Source of the DNA: Coprobacillus cateniformis
Lineage (GTDB): Bacteria > Bacillota_I > Bacilli_A > Erysipelotrichales > Coprobacillaceae
Assembly: GCF_009767585.1 (NCBI RefSeq)
Contig: NZ_WSNW01000001.1
Location: forward strand, 3,308,041-3,372,040
Length of the DNA stretch: 64,000 nucleotides
Direction: 5' to 3'
Shown here piece after piece: positions 7,059 to 15,322 of the stretch (position 1 is the stretch's first letter; each line of letters starts with the position of its first letter). A program made the translations under genes and the position numbers. The notes below the pieces were generated by a model, which ran no database searches, was not told where the DNA came from, and worked only from the letters and a program-made list of their open reading frames with translations.

Positions 7059-9669
7059 ATACAATCATCAAAAAGTTGAAGAAGGTAAATACAAAACATG
7101 GATTGATCATCATTATTTTGAGGCTGGTGATATTTCTAAAAAGCCATATAGTATTGTGATACCACCACCGAATGTTACTGGTAAATTACATTTAGGACAT
7201 GCTTGGGATACAACACTTCAGGATATGATTATTCGTTATAAACGAATGCAGGGATTTGATGCCTTGTGGCTTCCTGGAATGGATCATGCAGGAATTGCAA
7301 CGCAAGCTAAGGTTGAAGCAAGAATGCGTGAAGAAGGGCTTTCTCGATATGATTTAGGAAGAGAGAAATTTCTAGAAAAAGCGTGGTCTTGGAAAGAAGA
7401 GTATGCTTCTATTATTCGTAATCAATGGGAAAAACTAGGGCTGTCTTTAGATTATTCTAAGGAACGCTTTACATTAGATGAAGGTTTGAGTGAAGCAGTT
7501 AAAACAGTTTTTATTACTTTATATGAAAAAGGATTAATTTATCAGGGTGAACGTATTATTAACTGGGATCCTGTACAAAGAACAGCTCTGTCTAATATCG
7601 AAGTTATTCATAAAGAGATTGAAGGGCATATGTATTACTTTAAATACAAAGTGGTAGAAAATGATGAGACATTGATTATTGCAACAACACGTCCAGAAAC
7701 AATGTTTGCTGACCAGGCTATATTTGTTCATCCGGATGATGAACGTTATACACATTTAGTAGGGAAACATGCAATAAATCCAGCTAATGGGGAAGCTTTG
7801 CCAATTATGGCAGACAGTTATATTGATATGAGTTTTGGAACTGCGGTTATGAAATGTACGCCTGCTCATGATCCTAACGATTTTGCTTTGGCTAAGAAAT
7901 ATGGATTAAGTATGCCTATTTGTATGCATGATAATGGAACGATGAATGACATGTGTGGAAAATATGCCAATATGGATCGTTTTGAATGTCGTGCTGCCCT
8001 TTTAGAGGATTTTGAGGAAGCAGGAGTTGTTGATCATATTGAAACACATATACATCAAGTTGGTCATTCGGAACGTAGTCATGCAATCGTTGAACCTTAT
8101 CTATCAAAGCAATGGTTTGTTAAAATGAAACCTTTGGCCAAAGCTGCTTTGGCCAATCAGGAGAAAGATTCTAAAGTCAATTTTGTTCCAGGACGATTTG
8201 AAAAAACGTTTAAACAATGGATGGAAAATATTGAGGATTGGTGTATTTCTAGACAATTATGGTGGGGGCATCAAGTACCAGCATGGTATCATAAGGAAAC
8301 AGGTGAAGTTTATGTTGGAAAAACTGCTCCAGAAGATATTGAAAATTGGAAGCAAGATGAAGATGTTTTGGATACATGGTTTTCAAGTGCGTTATGGCCA
8401 TTTTCAACAATGGGTTGGCCAAATACAGAAAGTGAAATGTTCAAACGTTATTTTCCAACTGATACTTTAGTTACAGGATATGATATTATTTTCTTTTGGG
8501 TATCTCGTATGATCTTTCAATCCTTGGAGTTTACTCATGAAAGACCATTTCAAGATGTTTTAATTCATGGTTTGATCCGTGATGAGCAAGGTCGCAAAAT
8601 GTCTAAATCTTTAGGCAATGGTGTTGATCCAATGGATGTTATCGATGAATATGGTGCTGACACATTACGTTTTTTCTTAACAACCAATTCTGCTCCAGGC
8701 ATGGATTTGCGTTATATCCCAGAAAAGTTAGAAGCATCTTGGAATTTCATTAATAAAATTTGGAATTCAGCAAGATTTGTATTAATGAATATTGATGAAG
8801 ATATGAAATATGAGGATTTATCATTTACATATTTAAATTTATCAGATCAATGGATTTTAAATCGTCTTAATGATGTTATTCAATCAGTTGATGAAAATAT
8901 GGATAAGTTTGAGTTTGTGAATGTGGGAAGCGAACTTTATAATTTTATTTGGGATGATTTTTGTTCTTGGTACATAGAATTATCTAAAGCTCATTTAAAT
9001 AGTGATAATGAGATTGAAAAACGTGCAACACAAGAAACATTAGTTTATGTTCTCAATGCTATTGTTCGTTTATTGCACCCATTTATGCCATTTGTGACAG
9101 AAGAAATTTATCAGTCTATTCCACATTTAGAGGAATCTATTTGTATAGCAAAATGGCCTGAAGTGAATACTTATTTTGAAAACACTAAGATTAATGGACA
9201 ATTTCAATACTTATTTGATATTATCAAAGGAATTAGAAATATTCGTGCTCAATATATTATTAAAAACTCTATTGAAATAGCTTATAGTATTCAAACAAAA
9301 GATGAACAATTATCTGAACTTTTGGAAGATATTGCTTTATATGTTTCTAAATTATGTAATGCTCGCTGTATTGGTTATAATGTGGAAACATCATCTCATG
9401 TAGCTACTGAAATGATTAAAGGTGGACATGCTTTAATTGTTGAACTTGGTGATTATATAGATTTAAATGCTGAAAAGAAAAAACTGGAGGATGAACTTAA
9501 AAAACTTGAAGGTGAAATTAAACGTTGTCAGGGAATGCTTTCAAATCCTAATTTCACTAGTAAGGCTCCACCAGAAAAAGTTAAAGCAGAGGAAGCTAAA
9601 ATGGCTGATTATCAATCAAAATATAATGCTGTTCAAGCTAAATTAGAGGAAATGGAAAAGGTGAAATAA
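7039..9669 (+). CDS. valS: Valyl-tRNA synthetase
   Basis: Class Ia synthetase charging tRNA-Val, with a CP1 editing domain that hydrolyses Thr-tRNA-Val. The HIGH motif appears as PPPNVTGKLHLGHA near residue 40 and the KMSKS motif as GRKMSKSLGNG near residue 520. The editing domain has TTRPETMFAD and the DPNDF region. The C-terminus is the Lys/Glu-rich coiled coil that binds the tRNA elbow. The length of 876 is normal. The start overlaps the preceding gene by 20 bp, and expression is governed by the T-box upstream. In Bacillus valS follows spoVID-ysxE as here, but folC is missing afterwards. Confidence 0.98.
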   Translation: MKELATKYNHQKVEEGKYKTWIDHHYFEAGDISKKPYSIVIPPPNVTGKLHLGHAWDTTLQDMIIRYKRMQGFDALWLPGMDHAGIATQAKVEARMREEGLSRYDLGREKFLEKAWSWKEEYASIIRNQWEKLGLSLDYSKERFTLDEGLSEAVKTVFITLYEKGLIYQGERIINWDPVQRTALSNIEVIHKEIEGHMYYFKYKVVENDETLIIATTRPETMFADQAIFVHPDDERYTHLVGKHAINPANGEALPIMADSYIDMSFGTAVMKCTPAHDPNDFALAKKYGLSMPICMHDNGTMNDMCGKYANMDRFECRAALLEDFEEAGVVDHIETHIHQVGHSERSHAIVEPYLSKQWFVKMKPLAKAALANQEKDSKVNFVPGRFEKTFKQWMENIEDWCISRQLWWGHQVPAWYHKETGEVYVGKTAPEDIENWKQDEDVLDTWFSSALWPFSTMGWPNTESEMFKRYFPTDTLVTGYDIIFFWVSRMIFQSLEFTHERPFQDVLIHGLIRDEQGRKMSKSLGNGVDPMDVIDEYGADTLRFFLTTNSAPGMDLRYIPEKLEASWNFINKIWNSARFVLMNIDEDMKYEDLSFTYLNLSDQWILNRLNDVIQSVDENMDKFEFVNVGSELYNFIWDDFCSWYIELSKAHLNSDNEIEKRATQETLVYVLNAIVRLLHPFMPFVTEEIYQSIPHLEESICIAKWPEVNTYFENTKINGQFQYLFDIIKGIRNIRAQYIIKNSIEIAYSIQTKDEQLSELLEDIALYVSKLCNARCIGYNVETSSHVATEMIKGGHALIVELGDYIDLNAEKKKLEDELKKLEGEIKRCQGMLSNPNFTSKAPPEKVKAEEAKMADYQSKYNAVQAKLEEMEKVK

Positions 9670-9687
9670 AAAAATTCACCTTTTTTT
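9656..9687 (+). terminator. Intrinsic terminator after valS
   Basis: AAAAGGTGAA (9656-9665) pairs with TTCACCTTTT (9675-9684) and runs into Ts. The stem overlaps the stop codon. Confidence 0.85.
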
Positions 9688-9762
9688 ATTTTTGAGAAGA
9701 AAAATCTTATAAAAGAAGTGAATATATATAGTAAGGGGGCTAATAGAAAGGAAGAAGAAATT

Positions 9763-9927
9763 ATGAGAGAATTATCATTACAACAGCAATGCGAGATTCA
9801 AGGTGGCTCATTTATAGGAACAGCACTTCTTTATTTGTTATTAGGTGCTGGAGTTTATAAAATTTTGAGGTCGAAAAAAGGGCGTATTTCGATACCAAGA
9901 TTAGTGAATTTGGAATGGCGTAATTAA
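9763..9927 (+). CDS. Small peptide with double-glycine leader (bacteriocin-like)
   Basis: A 54-residue peptide. The start MRELSLQQQCEIQGG is a textbook double-glycine leader of the kind cut by C39 peptidase-ABC exporters (ELS spaced from I-x-GG). The remaining 39 residues start SFIGTALLYLLLGAGVYKIL, a hydrophobic Gly-rich helix, and end in a basic tail (RSKKGRISIPRL). ATG 9763 has an AAGGAAG site; an in-frame upstream opening at 9718 would bury the leader. No exporter, immunity gene or second peptide is within the window. It sits alone between valS and the SPOR gene with a hairpin after it. It may be a bacteriocin, a signalling peptide or a small membrane protein. Confidence 0.6.
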   Translation: MRELSLQQQCEIQGGSFIGTALLYLLLGAGVYKILRSKKGRISIPRLVNLEWRN

Positions 9928-9929
9928 TG

Positions 9930-9962
9930 ATATGAAAGGCATTTTGCCTTTCATATTCTTTG
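9930..9962 (+). terminator. Hairpin terminator after the GG-leader peptide
   Basis: A perfect 11-bp stem ATATGAAAGGC (9930-9940) pairs with GCCTTTCATAT (9946-9956) around ATTTT. The T run is interrupted (TCTTTGTTG), so efficiency may be partial. Confidence 0.65.
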
Positions 9963-9995
9963 TTGTTAGAGCATATAATTGGTGAGGTGAAGAAA

Positions 9996-10355
9996 ATGAA
10001 ATTTGAAGTGAAAGTTGTTATTATGAGTATTATTTTTTCTATAGTATGTATGTTTGTGTTTACATATGCAAGTTCATTTACCCAAAAGACAATATATGCT
10101 TATCAGGTTGGGATTTATAAAGAAGCAAGCAATAAAGATGCTAAGCTGGCTGAACTTAAAGAATCTGGCATTGAAGGGTATTGTTATAAAAAAGATGGAC
10201 AATACTATGTTTTATCAATGATTAGTGAAGATCAAAAGAAAGTTGAAAAACATGCGGTTGATATGAAAGGGATTATGAAAACTTATGTTGTATCATCCGA
10301 TACAACAGTTAAAACTTTATTAGACAACTTATCGAAGGGAGTTATACATGATTAA
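9996..10355 (+). CDS. SPOR-domain-like membrane protein (SpoIIB position)
   Basis: A 119-residue protein with one N-terminal transmembrane helix (VVIMSIIFSIVCMFVFTYA) and a SPOR-like domain: YAYQVGIYKEASNKDAKLAE, a second strand GYCYKKDGQYYVLS, and a final helix and strand. SPOR domains bind denuded septal peptidoglycan. In Bacillus the gene just before maf-radC is spoIIB, which has the same single helix plus SPOR layout and speeds septal thinning during engulfment. This gene occupies that slot and overlaps radC by 8 bp. ATG 9996 follows GAGGTGA and is preferred to an in-frame TTG at 9960. The SpoIIB equivalence is inference. Confidence 0.62.
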   Translation: MKFEVKVVIMSIIFSIVCMFVFTYASSFTQKTIYAYQVGIYKEASNKDAKLAELKESGIEGYCYKKDGQYYVLSMISEDQKKVEKHAVDMKGIMKTYVVSSDTTVKTLLDNLSKGVIHD

Positions 10356-11028
10356 ATCATTACCAATAGAAGAAAATCCACGTGAGAAAGCGATTGTCAA
10401 TGGGATTGAGTCTTTAAGCAATGTTGAGTTGCTGGCACTTGTTTTAAGAACTGGTAATAAAGATGAATCGGTTATCCAATTAGCACAAAGATTATTAAAG
10501 GAAATCGGTGGTATATCACAATTATCTCATATTTGTTATGCTGATCTCATTGCGCTTAAAGGGATTAAAAAGGCCAAAGCCATTGAATTATTAAGTGTTA
10601 TTGAAATGAGTAAGCGATTAAAACAAAAAGAATCACATGAATCATTGTTATCACCAAGCGATATTTATGATTATGTTAAAAATGAAATGATGATGTTGAA
10701 GCAGGAACATTTTGTGGTTTTGTGCTTAGATATTCGTAATCGTGTGATTAAGAAGAAAACAATATTTATAGGCTCATTAAATATGAGTATTGTTACGCCA
10801 CGTGAAGTCTTTAAAGAGGCTATTGGAGTCAGTAGTGCTAAAATGATACTTTTACATAATCATCCCAGTGGTGATGCCTTGCCTAGTCAGGAGGATTTGT
10901 ATTTGACAGAGCAATTTGTTAAACTTGGCGAAATGATGGCTATTGAAATAATGGATCATATCATCATTGGCTGGAATCAATTTTATAGCATAAAAGCGAA
11001 ACAACTCTATTATGATAATCATGGTTGA
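10348..11028 (+). CDS. radC: RadC family JAMM-domain protein
   Basis: A 226-residue RadC/YeeS-type protein. An N-terminal helix-hairpin-helix-like region (ELLALVLRTGNKD, LIALKGIKKAKA) is followed by the MPN/JAMM metal-binding domain, with the signature LLHNHPSGDALPSQED in the C-terminal third. The cellular role of RadC is unsettled despite the historical DNA-repair name. It is translationally coupled to the SPOR gene. In Bacillus radC precedes mreB; here mreB is absent and mreC follows with its own promoter. Confidence 0.93.
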   Translation: MIKSLPIEENPREKAIVNGIESLSNVELLALVLRTGNKDESVIQLAQRLLKEIGGISQLSHICYADLIALKGIKKAKAIELLSVIEMSKRLKQKESHESLLSPSDIYDYVKNEMMMLKQEHFVVLCLDIRNRVIKKKTIFIGSLNMSIVTPREVFKEAIGVSSAKMILLHNHPSGDALPSQEDLYLTEQFVKLGEMMAIEIMDHIIIGWNQFYSIKAKQLYYDNHG

Positions 11029-11048
11029 AATGTTTATCCTTTTTTAAT

Positions 11049-11077
11049 TTGCTTTTTTTTATACCAGATATTATAAT
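11049..11077 (+). promoter_or_regulatory. Sigma-A promoter of mreC-minD
   Basis: TTGCTT (11049-11054) and TATAAT (11072-11077) are 17 bp apart. The predicted start leaves only a few bases before the AGGGGTGA site of mreC. Confidence 0.7.
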
Positions 11078-11100
11078 GGTATGAGACTAGGGGTGATATT

Positions 11101-11955
11101 TTGTATAAAAAGAATAAATGGAATAAGCATAATAAAAGAATTGTAATTGTTACAATTATATTGGTACTCTTTTCTGTTGTGACTTTAGTCACAAGTCGTT
11201 CTGCTTCTGGAATTGAAACAATTTTTAAAGATACCATTGCAAATATTGAATATTATGTGATTAAAGCACCAATTGAATATGTAAGTGGTCTTTTTAATGA
11301 ATATAGTGAGATGAAGGATGTTTATGAAGAAAATGCAAAGCTTAAGCAGAAATTAGATGATTTAGCTCGTGAATCAGCCATGAATGATGTTTTAACTTCT
11401 GAGTTGAATCAATTAAAAGATATTACAAAAATCAAATATCTACCAACTGATTATCAAGTGAAATATACAACAGTTATTACTAGAGATGCTGAAAACTGGA
11501 CAAATGAAGTAACTATAAATATTGGAAAACTTTCAGGGATTAAAGAAGGAATGGCGGTGATAACTGCCCAAGGTATGATTGGAACAGTGACAAGTGTAAG
11601 TGAAATTTCATCAACTGTTTCACTATTATCTTCTGAAAATTCAAAGAGTCAGTTACCGGTTATGATCTTGAGTGGTGATAAAGAATATTATGGTCTTTTA
11701 AATCGTTATGATTTATCTACAAAAAGTTATCGTATTACACTGTTAAGTGATGTAGAAAAACTCGAAAATGGTGCAAAGGTTGTAACGAGTGGATTAGGTG
11801 GTCCTGGCAAGAGTCCTAAAGGGATTTTGGTAGGGACAGTAGATGGTTTTACATTGGGTGATGATGCAACTGAGTCTGTATGTACTGCAAAACCAAGCGC
11901 AGATTTTAATTCATTAAATTATGTTGCTGTGGTTCAAAGGGTGAATGAAGAATGA
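11101..11955 (+). CDS. mreC: Rod shape-determining protein MreC
   Basis: Membrane-anchored scaffold of the elongation machinery, linking the peptidoglycan synthases to MreB. A short basic cytoplasmic tail is followed by one transmembrane helix (IVIVTIILVLFSVVTLV, about 15-31), a coiled coil (EMKDVYEENAKLKQKLDDL), and the periplasmic-type beta-barrel pair (TVITRDAENWTNEVTINIGK, GMIGTVTSV). The 284-residue length is normal. It uses a TTG start, supported by AGGGGTGA 4-5 bp upstream. It heads the operon mreC-mreD-minC-minD. No mreB lies next to it. Confidence 0.93.
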   Translation: MYKKNKWNKHNKRIVIVTIILVLFSVVTLVTSRSASGIETIFKDTIANIEYYVIKAPIEYVSGLFNEYSEMKDVYEENAKLKQKLDDLARESAMNDVLTSELNQLKDITKIKYLPTDYQVKYTTVITRDAENWTNEVTINIGKLSGIKEGMAVITAQGMIGTVTSVSEISSTVSLLSSENSKSQLPVMILSGDKEYYGLLNRYDLSTKSYRITLLSDVEKLENGAKVVTSGLGGPGKSPKGILVGTVDGFTLGDDATESVCTAKPSADFNSLNYVAVVQRVNEE

Positions 11956-12473
11956 AAACAAGAATGACAGATAGTTATTTATTCAAATGTATTATGCTTG
12001 TTATCGCTTGTTTTGTTTTAGATAGTACAATCAGTTATTTTTTGCCTTATAACTATACAAAAGTTGGGATGACAATAGTCCCTTGCTTAGGTTTGATGAT
12101 GTTTTCAATGCTTGTGAGGACTGTTGATGGTGCAGAGAGATATCTTTTTGCAGCTATATGTAGTGTTTATTATTCGATTGTTTATTCGAACTCTTTAGCT
12201 ATTTATATACTTATTTATTGTTTAATCGCCTTTGTTCGATCTTATCTTTTCAAATTAGAGTCTTTAAGTTTGATAGAATCTATGATTTTCTGTATTTTGA
12301 CAATATTTGCGCAAGAATGCGTGGTATATTGGCTGATGTGGATTACCAATATGACAAGATATCCTATTGTTTCATTCTTAACAATGAGGATGTTACCTAC
12401 TTTAATAGTTAATCTTGTATTATCTGTAGGTGTTTATTGGGTCTATAATAAAGTTAAGATAGAGGTGGAATAA
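11952..12473 (+). CDS. mreD: Rod shape-determining protein MreD
   Basis: A 173-residue integral membrane protein with about five transmembrane helices (for example CIMLVIACFVLDSTISYF and AIYILIYCLIAFV). It fits MreD, the partner of MreC in the elongasome. The sequence is poorly conserved, as usual for MreD. The call rests on size, hydrophobicity and its place between mreC (4-bp overlap) and minC (1-bp overlap). Confidence 0.85.
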   Translation: MKTRMTDSYLFKCIMLVIACFVLDSTISYFLPYNYTKVGMTIVPCLGLMMFSMLVRTVDGAERYLFAAICSVYYSIVYSNSLAIYILIYCLIAFVRSYLFKLESLSLIESMIFCILTIFAQECVVYWLMWITNMTRYPIVSFLTMRMLPTLIVNLVLSVGVYWVYNKVKIEVE

Positions 12474-13063
12474 TGAATATTGAAGTTAAAGGTGTAAATG
12501 GTGTTTTGGTTTTGAAAGTGAATCAGTTTTGTGATTTTGATACAGTATTAAATGATTTAAATATGCTCTTGGAACAACCTATCTTTCAACAAGATGGTTA
12601 TTATCCAAGGGCATATTTTGATTTTGGGTGTCGATATTTGAAAAAAGAAGAATTAAATCATCTGATTATGTTGATAAAGCAAAAGAAGAAAATCTTGTTT
12701 GATGGTTTGTCATTGCCGCATGTTCAGAATCAACTAGAAATCAAACGACAACAATTGCGTAATGGGGAAGAACTTTTCATTGATAAAGAAACTTTATTTT
12801 TAGGGACAGTGAATCCTGGAAGTTATGTTTATTGTTATGACAATGTTTATTTTTTAAATACTGTACGTGGCACAATAGTTGCAATGAATGAAAATGTAAA
12901 GATTTATGGTCATGATTTTCAAAACGCTCAAATTGTCATAAATCAAGAAACTTTGCATGATTTGACAACATCTGCACTAACAAGTGTCTATTATAAAGAT
13001 AATTGTATTAAAGCCAAGAAGGAGGATGGTTATGAGCAGAACTATTGTAGTTACATCGGGTAA
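12473..13063 (+). CDS. minC: Divergent MinC septum-site inhibitor
   Basis: Probable FtsZ assembly inhibitor acting with MinD. The N-terminal 100 residues have the alternating strand-helix pattern of MinC-N (VKGVNGVLVLKVNQFCDFDT). The C-terminal beta-helix is recognisable only in part: LFLGTVNPGSYVYCYDNVYF corresponds to the usual GdvnpGaev region, then VRGTIVAMNENVKIYGHDF. The usual VRSGQ and AGA motifs are weak. Position between mreD and minD is the main support. Its last 32 bp overlap the minD start. Confidence 0.7.
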   Translation: MNIEVKGVNGVLVLKVNQFCDFDTVLNDLNMLLEQPIFQQDGYYPRAYFDFGCRYLKKEELNHLIMLIKQKKKILFDGLSLPHVQNQLEIKRQQLRNGEELFIDKETLFLGTVNPGSYVYCYDNVYFLNTVRGTIVAMNENVKIYGHDFQNAQIVINQETLHDLTTSALTSVYYKDNCIKAKKEDGYEQNYCSYIG

Positions 13064-13808
13064 AGGTGGAGTTGGAAAAAGTAGTATGACAATTAATTTA
13101 GGGTATGCATTAGCATCGCAGGGACAGAAAGTGTGTTTGATTGATGCAGACTTTGGATTAAAAAATCTCGATGTTATGATGGGATTAGAAAATCGTGTTA
13201 TTTATGATTTGAATGATGTCATTTCTAATAAATGTTCTTTGAAACAAATTTTAGTAAAAGATAAGAGGATGGATTCGTTGTATTTGTTGCCAGCATGTAA
13301 ATCGTTATCATTTGAGAATTTGAATGTTGATTATATGATGAAAATGATTGAACAATTAAAAAATGAATTTGATTTTATTTTAATAGATAGTCCAGCTGGA
13401 ATTGAAAAAGGTTTTCAATATGCAAGTGGATTATCACAAGAAGCTATTATTGTTGTGACACTAGATGTTGTTTCATTAAGAGATGCAGATCGTGTTGTGG
13501 GATTGCTATTGAAGCAGGGAGTCACTAACTTACATATGCTGGTGAATAAATATAACGATGAAGATATACATAAGGGAAGAAGTTTGACATTAAAAGATGC
13601 CTATGACATTTTGTCAATTCCTTTGCTGGGACTTGTTTATGATGATCATGAAATGTTAGAGGCAAACAATAAGGGAATGCCAATTTATTTACAGAAGAAT
13701 TTGTCTATTAGTGGATGTTTTGATCGAATTATTAAGAGATTAGATGGGCAGGAAGTTCCTTTTCAAAAAAATAAGAAAAAACCGTTGTTTGAAAGAATAT
13801 TTGGATAA
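13032..13808 (+). CDS. minD: Septum site-determining ATPase MinD
   Basis: Membrane-cycling ParA-type ATPase that positions MinC. It has the deviant Walker A SGKGGVGKSS (9-18), the A' motif DADFGLKNLD and Walker B FILIDSPAG. The C-terminal amphipathic membrane-targeting helix is KKPLFERIFG. Translation should start at ATG 13032, after GGAGG at 13021-13025; a longer in-frame opening would add 16 non-homologous residues. It overlaps minC by 32 bp. I see no minE, in line with Firmicutes that use DivIVA. Confidence 0.96.
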   Translation: MSRTIVVTSGKGGVGKSSMTINLGYALASQGQKVCLIDADFGLKNLDVMMGLENRVIYDLNDVISNKCSLKQILVKDKRMDSLYLLPACKSLSFENLNVDYMMKMIEQLKNEFDFILIDSPAGIEKGFQYASGLSQEAIIVVTLDVVSLRDADRVVGLLLKQGVTNLHMLVNKYNDEDIHKGRSLTLKDAYDILSIPLLGLVYDDHEMLEANNKGMPIYLQKNLSISGCFDRIIKRLDGQEVPFQKNKKKPLFERIFG

Positions 13809-13852
13809 TAATTTTATATTTTTTTCATAAGTATAGATGAGGTGACATACTT

Positions 13853-14443
13853 GTGAATGAAATAGATGAAATTAAAAGACGTATGGAAAAGCGTAGGGCA
13901 CACCATCACCCAACATTAACTGATCGCCATTTTTCAAGGTTGTATAATGGAATGATCAAATGTATGGTTGTATTATTGGTGGGAGTGGCAATTTGTGCTT
14001 ATGTGAAGGTGAGTCCAAATGGCGAATATATAAAAGATTATGTTTTGAATGATATGCATTTTACCGAATTGACAAAATGGGTGAATAATCAATTGTTATC
14101 TTTTAATAAAAAGAATGATAATGCAGCAACCGTTTCTAGTCAAGTATCCTATAAAAATATTAAAGATAACTATTATACGAATCAATCTAATGAAGTTTTG
14201 AATTTTGATAAAGGTCGTGTCATTTATGTTGGAAAACAAGATATGCTTGGGCAATATGTTACTGTTTTATTAGAAAACAATATTGAAGTGACTTTTGGAC
14301 AGATGACAGATGTCTTTGTGAGTGCTTATGATCAGGTTGATGCGGCAACGATACTTGGAACATATCAAAATCAGGTTATGATTATCTTTACGCAAGGTGA
14401 AAAGGAAATTGACTATTCAACGTTTGAAGAACTTATTTCATAA
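13853..14443 (+). CDS. spoIVFA: SpoIVFA-like regulator of SpoIVFB
   Basis: A 196-residue bitopic membrane protein. A basic His-containing cytoplasmic segment precedes a transmembrane helix (MIKCMVVLLVGVAICAYV, about 34-51). The external part ends in a degenerate LytM/M23-like domain (GRVIYVGKQDMLGQYVTVLL, IEVTFGQMTDVFVSAYDQV) without the metal-binding His/Asp, as expected for SpoIVFA. In Bacillus SpoIVFA holds SpoIVFB inactive until SpoIVB cuts it. The GTG start follows GAGGTGA (13839-13845). It comes right after minD, as in Bacillus, and overlaps spoIVFB by 47 bp. I found no convincing sigma-E promoter in the 44-bp gap. Confidence 0.8.
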   Translation: MNEIDEIKRRMEKRRAHHHPTLTDRHFSRLYNGMIKCMVVLLVGVAICAYVKVSPNGEYIKDYVLNDMHFTELTKWVNNQLLSFNKKNDNAATVSSQVSYKNIKDNYYTNQSNEVLNFDKGRVIYVGKQDMLGQYVTVLLENNIEVTFGQMTDVFVSAYDQVDAATILGTYQNQVMIIFTQGEKEIDYSTFEELIS

Positions 14444-15167
14444 AATTGATATTCACCCAGTTACACTTATATATTTTGTACTTGCATGGATAGGGGGATA
14501 TTTAAAATGGTATCTTTCCACTTTGCTAATTGTGTGCCTTCACGAAATATGCCATCTTTTGATGGCATATTATTTTGATTTTGAAATTGATAAAGTTGAG
14601 ATTTTACCATTTGGAGCCTATTTGTCTTTAAATGATTTTTATTTTCACCCTATACGTGAAGAGATTTGTGTGGTTTTGGCTGGACCGTGCAGTCATTTGC
14701 TAATCTATGGGCTCATTCTGGTGTTGAGTTCTGGTGTCTATCAAGAATATCTTTTAACTATGAATATGATGGTATTTGTATTTAATCTTGTACCTATATA
14801 CCCAATGGATGGGGGTCGTATTATCGGTTTGATTCTCCAAAGTGTTATGGACTTAAAAAAAGCTTTGTATTTAACATTGAAAATATCTGTGTTTGTTTTT
14901 TGTATATTATTTTGTTTTTATTGTCAAATGAATACATTTGTTATACTTAGTTATTTGTTTATCCAGCAATTTTATTATCTGAAGTTTATACCAGTCTATT
15001 TACGGAAATACTATACTCAGATACCAAGCTTATATCCGCGTGATAAGATTGTTTTAAATCGTACCTTGACTTATCGGAGAGGATTTCATAATTATTACCA
15101 GGTAGATGGTTTGATATATGATGAACAGGAAATGGTAGGAGAATTGATTAAGAATGTAAAAAAATAG
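14397..15167 (+). CDS. spoIVFB: SpoIVFB-type intramembrane metalloprotease (pro-sigma-K processing)
   Basis: S2P-family (M50B) protease. In spore formers it releases sigma-K in the mother cell. The zinc motif is HEICH (about residue 49) and the second catalytic Asp is in YPMDGG. Several transmembrane helices surround both, and a soluble C-terminal domain follows. The 256-residue length is near the family norm. The start is uncertain: the open frame begins at GTG 14397, but TTG 14409 has a better spaced AAAAGGA; either way it overlaps spoIVFA. Its product would act with SpoIVFA and SpoIVB, whose gene is at the other end of this window. Confidence 0.88.
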   Translation: MKRKLTIQRLKNLFHKIDIHPVTLIYFVLAWIGGYLKWYLSTLLIVCLHEICHLLMAYYFDFEIDKVEILPFGAYLSLNDFYFHPIREEICVVLAGPCSHLLIYGLILVLSSGVYQEYLLTMNMMVFVFNLVPIYPMDGGRIIGLILQSVMDLKKALYLTLKISVFVFCILFCFYCQMNTFVILSYLFIQQFYYLKFIPVYLRKYYTQIPSLYPRDKIVLNRTLTYRRGFHNYYQVDGLIYDEQEMVGELIKNVKK

Positions 15168-15185
15168 GAAATATGAGATTATATC

Positions 15186-15214
15186 TTGTTTTTTTTGATA
15201 GATTATGATATCAT
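15186..15214 (+). promoter_or_regulatory. Sigma-A promoter of rpsB-tsf
   Basis: TTGTTT (15186-15191) and TATCAT (15209-15214) are 17 bp apart, with an extended TGA directly before the -10. Confidence 0.55.
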
Positions 15215-15220
15215 ACTACA

Positions 15221-15306
15221 GGTATTTCAAATACACACATTGTGAATTCGTGAATCGAGTGCTCTGGTAGAGTGGTTTATGTTAGAAGCAATGGAGGAAA
15301 AAAACA
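15221..15306 (+). promoter_or_regulatory. Candidate structured leader of rpsB
   Basis: About 85 bases between the predicted transcript start and the rpsB ribosome binding site contain small dyads (CTCTGGTAGAG; CACATTGTG) and no reading frame. This position would suit an autogenous S2 leader. I cannot match it to a named RNA family. Confidence 0.3.
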
Positions 15307-15322
15307 AAAGGAGGAAGTTACA

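Noticed and set aside
8183..8470. 95-codon + strand open frame inside valS
   Set aside because: Wholly inside valS in another frame, no ribosome site, and the Trp/Asn-rich product looks like a shadow.
13809..13852. Sigma-E promoter before spoIVFA
   Set aside because: TTATATT and CATAAGTA are only 5 bp apart; the alternative CATACTTG overlaps the start codon.
15168..15195. Terminator after spoIVFB
   Set aside because: The only stem (AGAT with ATCT around TAT) is four base pairs; the T run belongs to the rpsB promoter region.
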